Source of the DNA: Chloroflexota bacterium
GTDB taxonomy: Bacteria > Chloroflexota > Anaerolineae > Anaerolineales > Villigracilaceae
NCBI GenBank assembly: GCA_026389975.1
Contig: JAPLGV010000202.1
Coordinates: 1-11,700, forward strand
DNA: 11,700 bases
Direction of reading: 5' to 3'
Of the stretch, positions 1-4,396 are shown one piece after another. The notes beneath the pieces are model-generated. The model was not told where the DNA came from. It saw only the letters and a program-made list of their open reading frames with translations, and ran no database searches. Within the stretch, counting starts at the first letter, position 1; each line of letters opens with the position of its first letter. The translations under genes and the position numbers were made by a program.

Positions 1-123
1 AAGAACCCAGAGCAATACCGCGATCTGATCGTGCGGGTGGCCGGATACAGCGACTACTTCTGCGACTTGAGTGAGACTCTCCAAGAAGAGATCATCGCCC
101 GAACGGAACACCAGGGATTCTAG
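1..123 (+). CDS. Glycyl-radical enzyme, C-terminal fragment (pyruvate formate-lyase superfamily)
   Basis: Only the last 40 codons are in the window; the gene starts upstream. The reading frame from base 1 ends at TAG (121-123) and contains RVAGYSDYF, the C-terminal glycyl-radical loop of the pyruvate formate-lyase superfamily. The radical glycine would be the GGA codon at 43-45. The tail (DLSETLQEEIIARTEHQGF) resembles the glycerol-dehydratase/choline-lyase/HypD-type branch more than classical PflB, whose loop usually reads RVSGYA. In this family an S-adenosylmethionine radical activase makes a stable, oxygen-sensitive glycyl radical that starts C-C, C-N or C-O bond cleavage in the cytoplasm. 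The substrate cannot be told from this piece, and no activase gene is visible here. Its presence suggests anaerobic metabolism. Family confidence is high; subfamily confidence is low. Confidence 0.9.
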   Translation, partial: KNPEQYRDLIVRVAGYSDYFCDLSETLQEEIIARTEHQGF

Positions 124-140
124 AGTCCCCCAATGGGGCG

Positions 141-169
141 TACCTGTCCGGGCGGTTCTTTCGTATAAT
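141..169 (+). promoter_or_regulatory. Probable promoter of the lipoprotein gene
   Basis: A perfect -10 hexamer TATAAT lies at 164-169. The -35 position 17 bases upstream (141-146, TACCTG) is poor. Transcription would start near 176, leaving a leader of about 20 bases that contains the Shine-Dalgarno AAAGGAG. The -10 is clear and the -35 weak, so this is a moderate call. Confidence 0.5.
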
Positions 170-195
170 GGAGTTATCCAGTAAAAGGAGAAACC

Positions 196-1065
196 ATGAA
201 ACGAATCATTTACCCCATTCTCGCCCTGTCCATCGCGATGTTTGCTTGCAGTGTCCCGACCACAGTGACCCCGCAACTGCCAGTCGTCACCGAGCCGCCT
301 GTCGCCACTCAGCTGCCTGTGGTAACCAACATGCCTGTGGTAACCAACACGCTGGTCGTCACCGAACCTCCAGTCCCCACCAATTTCACCTGCAACAAAC
401 TTGCGCTCTACCTCGACCCGGCGCTGGCCTCCGGATACAACTGCGAAACCGTCCCCGAGAGCGCCGAAGGGATGGAAGTTTACCCGCAATACACCAACCT
501 TACCCTGCAGGGGTATGTCCTCTCCGATAAATTCTTCACCCCGCATATTTCGATCTACCCTGTTCAGCGCTACTCCGAACTCCTCCCGGACTTCATGCCC
601 GGGCGCGTATCCGACCTGCAAGCCCTGATTGGCGGCAGTCCTGCCCCGGTCTTCACTGCCTCCTTCAGTTCCTCTCTGCCTTTCCTACCGGTCTTCAACG
701 CCGCGCAGATATTCTTTGCCGGGTATCAGGTGGTTCCCTGTAAGAGTGGCAGCGGCATCCGCTTTCTGACGGAGTACGCCCAGGACTACGCGCCGGTCAA
801 CAACACCGACCTGTTCTACACCTACCAGGGGCTCACCAGCGACGGACAGTACTGGGTCTCGGCGATCCTTCCGATCAACAACCCGATCCTGCCAGCCAAT
901 GCCGACAACCCGCCCGGTGGCGTGAGTTGGGAGGAGTTCAGCAACAATTTCGAACCCTACATCACCAACATGATCAACCAGTTGAACTCCCAGACTTCCG
1001 ACAGTTACACCCCCACCCTGACCTCGCTCGACGCGCTGGTTGCCAGCATCACCATCCAGCCGTAA
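196..1065 (+). CDS. Putative secreted lipoprotein with Thr/Pro/Val repeat linker, function unknown
   Basis: The 289-residue protein starts at an ATG five bases after a strong ribosome-binding site (AAAGGAG, 184-190). The N-terminus is a lipoprotein-type signal: MKR, a hydrophobic stretch, and a Cys at residue 18 preceded by M-F-A. That is an acceptable but imperfect lipobox. Residues 28-63 are six tandem hexapeptides of the type LPVVTE / PPVATQ / MPVVTN, which look like an extended, possibly glycosylated stalk between the membrane and the folded part. The remaining roughly 225 residues are polar, rich in aromatic residues and proline, with three further cysteines, and I do not recognise the fold. 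The sequence suggests a protein anchored on the outer face of the cytoplasmic membrane. It has its own promoter and does not appear to belong to an operon. It ends 165 bases before the convergent mevalonate kinase gene. Confidence 0.85.
   Translation: MKRIIYPILALSIAMFACSVPTTVTPQLPVVTEPPVATQLPVVTNMPVVTNTLVVTEPPVPTNFTCNKLALYLDPALASGYNCETVPESAEGMEVYPQYTNLTLQGYVLSDKFFTPHISIYPVQRYSELLPDFMPGRVSDLQALIGGSPAPVFTASFSSSLPFLPVFNAAQIFFAGYQVVPCKSGSGIRFLTEYAQDYAPVNNTDLFYTYQGLTSDGQYWVSAILPINNPILPANADNPPGGVSWEEFSNNFEPYITNMINQLNSQTSDSYTPTLTSLDALVASITIQP
277..384 (+). repeat. Six tandem 18-bp units encoding hexapeptide repeats
   Basis: Six consecutive 18-base units start at 277, 295, 313, 331, 349 and 367. They encode LPVVTE, PPVATQ, LPVVTN, MPVVTN, TLVVTE and PPVPTN. 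Units 3 and 4 (313-330 and 331-348) differ only in their first base, which points to recent duplication; the outer units are more diverged. The unit length is a multiple of three, so copy-number change would keep the lipoprotein frame. Confidence 0.85.
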
Positions 1066-1127
1066 TAACCTGCTCATCGCCTTACCGAACTCTGTAATCA
1101 GCAGAGTCCGGCATTGGATCTTCTTAA

Positions 1128-1178
1128 AAATCCGGGGTATTTATAGTGGGCTTCGGCTGCCATAAATACCCCGGATTT
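1128..1178 (-). terminator. Long hairpin between convergent genes, likely terminator of the ubiA-mvk unit
   Basis: A perfect 17-bp inverted repeat pairs 1128-1144 with 1162-1178. The interior holds a short G-C stem closed by a C(TTCG)G tetraloop (1151-1156), a very stable RNA loop. On the minus strand the stem is followed by a run of five T (complement of the A run 1126-1130), so it fits a rho-independent terminator for the mevalonate kinase transcript. On the plus strand only three T follow, so it would be a weaker stop for the lipoprotein gene. A smaller hairpin (ACTCTG 1089-1094 with CAGAGT 1102-1107) lies just before it. Confidence 0.75.
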
Positions 1179-1230
1179 ACAGGTAGTCACAGCGGAAGTT
1201 ATTTTACTTTTGGCACAAGGGAAATAGACG

Positions 1231-2157
1231 TTATGCCACCTGCGTGACAATTGTCCGCTTTGCCCCGGCGGAACTTAGTGCCCTGGCCACCTCCGGGGCG
1301 TTTTCTTTCTCAACCAGTGCGATCATGTTCCCGCCGCGGCCGCCACCCGACAGTTTTGCTCCGAGCGCCCCGGAATTGCGCGCGGCTTCCACTAATTGGT
1401 CCAATTCCACGCTTGAGACGGTCATTGCCTGTAACAAGGCATGATTGGCGTCCATCAACCTGCCCAGTTCAGCAATGTCCCCACGCTCGATGGCCTGGCG
1501 TGCATTCCAGACGATCTCCCCCACCCTGGTGAAAACTTTTTCCCAGCGAGGTTTATCTGCTTCCCAGAGTTTTCGCACAGCGCCCACGGATTCTTTCGTC
1601 GGGGCGGAGATGCCGGTGCCGCCAATCATGATCGTGAATGGCGCCCCAACATGGAATGTTTTGATGGGCTTTCTCTTGATGAAATAGACTGGTTTGGAGT
1701 AAGTGACCACGGTATTGTCAATCCCGGAAGGCGTATCATGATAGAGCTTCTCGGCTTCGAAAGCCAGCGCATTAACCTGTTCGTCTGGCAGGGGCTGGCC
1801 GAGGAATGCTGAAAGTGCCCGGATAATGGCAACCGATACCGCCGCACCGGACCCAAGCCCTGAAGCGACCGGGATGGTGGATTGGAGATACACCGTGCAG
1901 GCAGGTGGGTTCGAAATACTAAGAGTAGAGAAAACGCTGTGGATAACGGCGGCCAGTGGATGGTCCGGGGCGAGTCTGGAAAGTTCAGCGGAAAGGTTGA
2001 TATTTGGAGCTTCAATCATGATCCCGCCGCGCGAATTTTCGCTTACCGTCGCGGTTGCCTGTACCTGAGTCACCGGCACAGCCAGCGCCGGACGCCCGTA
2101 TACAACGGCGTGTTCGCCAAACAGGATGATTTTACCGGGAGCAGAAGATGTTGTCAT
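1231..2157 (-). CDS. mvk: Mevalonate kinase (GHMP kinase family)
   Basis: This 308-residue enzyme phosphorylates mevalonate with ATP in the mevalonate route to isopentenyl diphosphate. GHMP-kinase landmarks are in order: PGKIILFGEHAVVYG (residues 7-21, with Lys9 matching the active-site lysine), the phosphate-binding loop GLGSGAA (100-106), Glu136 and Asp147 in the EKLYHDTPSGIDN segment, matching the Mg ligand and catalytic Asp, and KLSGGGRGGN (268-277). I chose the ATG at 2155-2157 over the in-frame ATG at 2221-2223. The latter adds 22 unrelated residues and overlaps the upstream gene, whereas MTTSSAPGK matches the usual family start. No clear Shine-Dalgarno precedes it, so translation may depend on the upstream gene, which ends 26 bases away. 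Gly104 sits where a serine is usual (GLGSS). Length is normal for bacterial and archaeal mevalonate kinases. Confidence 0.93.
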   Translation of the reverse strand: MTTSSAPGKIILFGEHAVVYGRPALAVPVTQVQATATVSENSRGGIMIEAPNINLSAELSRLAPDHPLAAVIHSVFSTLSISNPPACTVYLQSTIPVASGLGSGAAVSVAIIRALSAFLGQPLPDEQVNALAFEAEKLYHDTPSGIDNTVVTYSKPVYFIKRKPIKTFHVGAPFTIMIGGTGISAPTKESVGAVRKLWEADKPRWEKVFTRVGEIVWNARQAIERGDIAELGRLMDANHALLQAMTVSSVELDQLVEAARNSGALGAKLSGGGRGGNMIALVEKENAPEVARALSSAGAKRTIVTQVA

Positions 2158-2183
2158 AGGTTGGGGGGTGGACACTGTCCGCC

Positions 2184-3053
2184 CTATGTCAGATAAAACA
2201 CCGCCAGTACGGCCAATCCCCACAGGAAAATGGAAATCTGGAAGGGCCGGTCGGAGAGCAGGATCTCTTCCGGTTCGCCGCCAATCTGCTTGACCTGGAT
2301 GAGGTAGAGATAGCGGAAGATGGCATAGATCACGAACGGGATGGTCAGCATCAGGGCGTGGTTGCTGGGTGTTTCGGGACGAAAAAACGTGTAGAGCGAG
2401 TAGGCCACGATGGTCGTACCGGAGACGATAGTGATGAACTGGTCAAGCAGGGGAATGGTATAACCGTCGAGCACTTTGCGATGATTGGTGGCTTCGTCGG
2501 CAAGCAGGGCCAGTTCGGCGCGGCGCTTGCCGAAGCCAAGGTAGAGGGCAAGGAGCGTCATCAGCACGTACAGCCAGGGCGAGAAACGCTCGACCGTGAT
2601 GAGCGTCGTCCCGGCATGAACCCGCAGGACAAACCCGGCGGCCAGGATGAGCACATCCAGGATGGGCACGTGCTTGAGCCACTTCGAGTAGGTAAGCATC
2701 ATGGCGAAGTAGACCAGGATGGTCAGGGCGAACTGCCAGGCCAGCAGATAGCCGAGCGCAATGGCGAGCAGGCTCAGGGTCGCACCTGCGGCGAGGGCCA
2801 CCGGTACGGGCAACTGCCCCTTAGCGATGGGACGGTTTTTCTTCAGCGGGTGCTGGCGGTCGGCTTCCACATCCAGCAGGTCGTTGAAAATGTAGACTGC
2901 ACTGGAAATGAGACAGAACAGCCCGAACCCGGCCAGCGTTCGTAGGAAGTCGGGCAGGTGGAACAATTTGCCGTCGAAGACCAGCGCGGCGAAGAGGAAG
3001 GCGTTCTTCGTCCATTGGCGGGGACGCATGGTTTTGAACAAGGCGTGCAGCAT
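2184..3053 (-). CDS. UbiA-family prenyltransferase, decaprenyl-phosphate phosphoribosyltransferase-like
   Basis: This 289-residue polytopic membrane protein belongs to the UbiA superfamily. The N-terminus reads TMRPRQWTKN and the Asp-rich motif is NDLLDVEAD (57-65), followed by RQHPLKKNRPIA. That combination is characteristic of the branch containing mycobacterial Rv3806c, which moves 5-phosphoribose from PRPP to polyprenyl phosphate, rather than of quinone or heme O prenyltransferases. Most of the rest is hydrophobic helices, broken by a polar loop with GFGKRRAEL that likely binds the second diphosphate or metal. It is probably transcribed with the mevalonate kinase gene 26 bases downstream, which would help supply the prenyl precursor. 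The exact acceptor and donor in this organism are inferred from similarity. The start is the first ATG; an in-frame ATG at codon 9 is an alternative. Confidence 0.85.
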   Translation of the reverse strand: MLHALFKTMRPRQWTKNAFLFAALVFDGKLFHLPDFLRTLAGFGLFCLISSAVYIFNDLLDVEADRQHPLKKNRPIAKGQLPVPVALAAGATLSLLAIALGYLLAWQFALTILVYFAMMLTYSKWLKHVPILDVLILAAGFVLRVHAGTTLITVERFSPWLYVLMTLLALYLGFGKRRAELALLADEATNHRKVLDGYTIPLLDQFITIVSGTTIVAYSLYTFFRPETPSNHALMLTIPFVIYAIFRYLYLIQVKQIGGEPEEILLSDRPFQISIFLWGLAVLAVFYLT

Positions 3054-3066
3054 GGTTCTATTTTAC

Positions 3067-3072
3067 ATTATA
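3067..3072 (-). promoter_or_regulatory. Probable -10 box for the ubiA-mvk unit
   Basis: Reading the minus strand, TATAAT ends 13 bases before the ubiA ATG. Transcription would then begin about 6 to 8 bases before the start codon, leaving almost no leader. No convincing -35 is seen; TTAAAC at 3092-3097 with a 19-base spacer is the nearest. It lies only about 50 bases from the divergent tlyA -10 box, so the two promoters face apart in a 71-base gap. Confidence 0.45.
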
Positions 3073-3112
3073 ATTCTCTGCTTTGGCGGGGGTTTAACCT
3101 TCGCCGGAGCGA

Positions 3113-3118
3113 TATAAT
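3113..3118 (+). promoter_or_regulatory. Probable -10 box of tlyA, giving a leaderless mRNA
   Basis: A perfect TATAAT ends six bases before the tlyA ATG (3125). The expected transcription start, about 7 bases after the -10 box, falls on the ATG itself, and there is no Shine-Dalgarno sequence between. No good -35 is visible at 16 to 18 bases upstream. Confidence 0.5.
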
Positions 3119-3124
3119 CAACCC

Positions 3125-3937
3125 ATGCAAAAAGTACGTTTAGACCTCCTGCTTGTTGAACGTGGACTGACCGAATCGCGCGCCAAAGCCCAGGCGTTGG
3201 TGATGGCCGGACAGGTGCGCGTGGACGGGCAAGTGGAACTCAAGGCCTCCGCCGCCGTCTCCCCGGATGCGCGCCTGGATCTGGAAACCGGTCCGCGTTT
3301 CGTCTCGCGCGGCGGCGAAAAGCTGGAGGCCGCGCTGACGAACTTCCCGGTGGACGTGACCGGCCGCGTCTGTGCGGATGTGGGCTCGTCCACGGGCGGT
3401 TTCACGGACTGCCTGCTCCAGCACGGGGCGGCCAAAGTCTATGCCATTGACGTGGGCAAGGGTCTGCTGCATTGGAAACTGCGCACCGACCCGCGCCTGG
3501 TGGTCATGGAAGGGACCAATGCCCGGCATGTGGAGAAACTACCGGAGCAGGTGAGCCTGGTCACGATGGACGCATCGTTTATTTCGTTAAAGATTTTACT
3601 GCCGGTGGTGAAGAATTGGCTTGAACCCCCCTCCAGCTCCCCCCGTTTCTCCAAAACAGGGGGAGAGAAAGAGGGGTGTGTGATCGCGCTTATCAAGCCC
3701 CAATTCGAGGCCGGGCGTAAGGAGACGGCCCGCAACAAGGGCGTCATCCGTGACCCGGAAGTTCATAAAGCGGTGCTGATGGATGTGCTGACCTTCGCCC
3801 AGAGTCAGGGCTTCGGCGTGCGCGGACTCATCCGCAGCCCGCTGCTGGGGCCGAAGGGCAACATCGAGTTTCTGGCGTGGCTGGGGATGGGGGAGCCGTA
3901 TCTTGAAATAGAAAATCTTATCGAGAAGGTCGTATAA
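3125..3937 (+). CDS. tlyA: TlyA-family rRNA (cytidine-2'-O)-methyltransferase (S4 + FtsJ-like domains)
   Basis: This 270-residue protein is of the TlyA/hemolysin A family. An S4 RNA-binding domain covers residues 1-60 (RLDLLLVERGLTESRAKAQ, then the AGQVRVDG turn). It is followed by SRGGEKL and a Rossmann methyltransferase domain with the SAM loop ADVGSSTGGF (84-93), DASFIS (149-154), IKPQFEAGR (190-198) and GNIEFL (245-250). Lys66, Asp149, Lys191 and Glu248 line up with the K-D-K-E tetrad reported for the mycobacterial enzyme, which methylates 16S and 23S rRNA cytidines and confers capreomycin sensitivity. Some family members make only one of these modifications, so target sites are not certain. 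The spacing Asp149-Lys191 is about 14 residues longer than in the mycobacterial protein because of a Ser/Pro/Gly-rich insertion (168-184), encoded by a palindromic DNA element. All catalytic residues remain, so the enzyme is probably active. Confidence 0.92.
   Translation: MQKVRLDLLLVERGLTESRAKAQALVMAGQVRVDGQVELKASAAVSPDARLDLETGPRFVSRGGEKLEAALTNFPVDVTGRVCADVGSSTGGFTDCLLQHGAAKVYAIDVGKGLLHWKLRTDPRLVVMEGTNARHVEKLPEQVSLVTMDASFISLKILLPVVKNWLEPPSSSPRFSKTGGEKEGCVIALIKPQFEAGRKETARNKGVIRDPEVHKAVLMDVLTFAQSQGFGVRGLIRSPLLGPKGNIEFLAWLGMGEPYLEIENLIEKVV
3626..3676. repeat. 51-bp palindromic element inserted in frame within tlyA
   Basis: A C-rich left arm (CCCCCCTCCAGCTCCCCCC, 3626-3644) faces a G-rich right arm (AGGGGGAGAGAAAGAGGGG, 3658-3676), separated by GTTTCTCCAAAAC whose ends also pair. 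The whole folds into an imperfect hairpin. It is exactly 17 codons long and has no stop in the tlyA frame, encoding residues 168-184 (PPSSSPRFSKTGGEKEG). It is located exactly where TlyA is longer than its relatives. It resembles the small palindromic coding repeats known from Rickettsia and some other genomes. Only one copy is visible in this window, so its repeat status is inferred. Confidence 0.6.
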
Positions 3938-4015
3938 TCGAGGTGGGGCAAGTATGTTGCCGAGAGATTCTAGTTCGTAATTTGTTGTAAAATTGGACGT
4001 GGAAGGAGTAATCGG

Positions 4016-4111
4016 ATGACATCCTTTGAAAACATCAGCCTGCGCGAACATGCTGATCTTCGACCGGATTACACAGTTTTAAGCCCCAAAGTGCGGCGCG
4101 GATGGGATTAG
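4016..4111 (+). CDS. Possible small ORF, 31 residues, unknown
   Basis: An ATG at 4016 follows a strong Shine-Dalgarno sequence (GGAAGGAG, 4001-4008) by seven bases. The frame encodes MTSFENISLREHADLRPDY and twelve more residues, ending at TAG (4109-4111). A TAAAAT box at 3988-3993 could act as a -10, without a clear -35. The product has no signal peptide or membrane segment and I do not recognise it. It ends two bases before the 3' end of the convergent tRNA gene. It may be a genuine small protein, a decayed remnant of a longer gene, or a chance ORF; the ribosome-binding site is the main argument for it. Nothing else is seen in the 176 bases between tlyA and the tRNA. Confidence 0.4.
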   Translation: MTSFENISLREHADLRPDYTVLSPKVRRGWD

Positions 4112-4113
4112 AG

Positions 4114-4185
4114 TGGCGAAGGTGGGATTTGAACCCACAACCTAGGGATTATGATGCCCTTGCTCTGCCGTTGAGCTACCTCGCC
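4114..4185 (-). tRNA. tRNA with CAT anticodon (elongator Met or Ile2)
   Basis: The complement folds into a complete 72-base cloverleaf. The acceptor is GGCGAGG with CTTCGCC (one G-T pair), the D arm GCTC/GAGC, the anticodon loop ATCATAA, the variable loop AGGTT, and the T arm GTGGG-TTCAAAT-CCCAC, with A as discriminator. CCA is not encoded. The acceptor end pairs fully, so this is not initiator tRNA-fMet. CAT is shared by elongator Met and the lysidine-modified Ile2, which I cannot separate by eye. The last anticodon-stem pair (31-39) is C-T, a mismatch, and position 32 is A instead of a pyrimidine. The promoter upstream is near-perfect. Confidence 0.93.
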
Positions 4186-4196
4186 AAACGCGCTAG

Positions 4197-4225
4197 ATAT
4201 TACTATGGGGGAGTATTTTTGTCAA
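4197..4225 (-). promoter_or_regulatory. Sigma-70-type promoter of the tRNA gene
   Basis: On the minus strand a perfect -35 TTGACA (complement of 4220-4225) is separated by exactly 17 bases from the -10 TAATAT (complement of 4197-4202). Transcription would start near 4190, a few bases before the tRNA 5' end at 4185. It diverges from the rpoB promoter. Confidence 0.85.
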
Positions 4226-4275
4226 CGATTTCGGAAGATATGGACAAATCCAGAAAGATTGGGTCAGAAAATAAC

Positions 4276-4304
4276 TTGACTTTGCCCTATAGAGTCATTA
4301 TAAT
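4276..4304 (+). promoter_or_regulatory. Sigma-70-type promoter of rpoB
   Basis: TTGACT (4276-4281), a 17-base spacer and TATAAT (4299-4304) make a near-consensus promoter. Transcription would begin near 4311, giving a leader of about 86 bases that includes a small CCCCC/GGGGG hairpin (4331-4343) and the Shine-Dalgarno AGGAG at 4386-4390. This shows rpoB here is the first gene of its own transcript rather than part of an rplJL-rpoBC operon. Confidence 0.85.
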
Positions 4305-4396
4305 CAGCCCTTGCATATTCGCGGCTATTTCCCCCGGTGGGGGTTGCGCATGCAGAAGTTCCTTTCAGCCCAGGGTACTAAATTCAGGAGTAAGCC

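Noticed and set aside
277..384. CRISPR-like repeat array
   Set aside because: The 18-base units are directly adjacent with no spacers and encode a peptide repeat inside a lipoprotein.
2155..2223. Longer N-terminus of mevalonate kinase from the ATG at 2221-2223
   Set aside because: The 22 extra residues do not resemble the family and would overlap the end of the ubiA-like gene; MTTSSAPGK is the expected start.
2358..2945. 195-codon plus-strand ORF opposite the ubiA-like gene
   Set aside because: It lies entirely antisense to a well-supported membrane protein, has no ribosome-binding site and gives a low-complexity Gly/Gln/Glu-rich product typical of a shadow frame.
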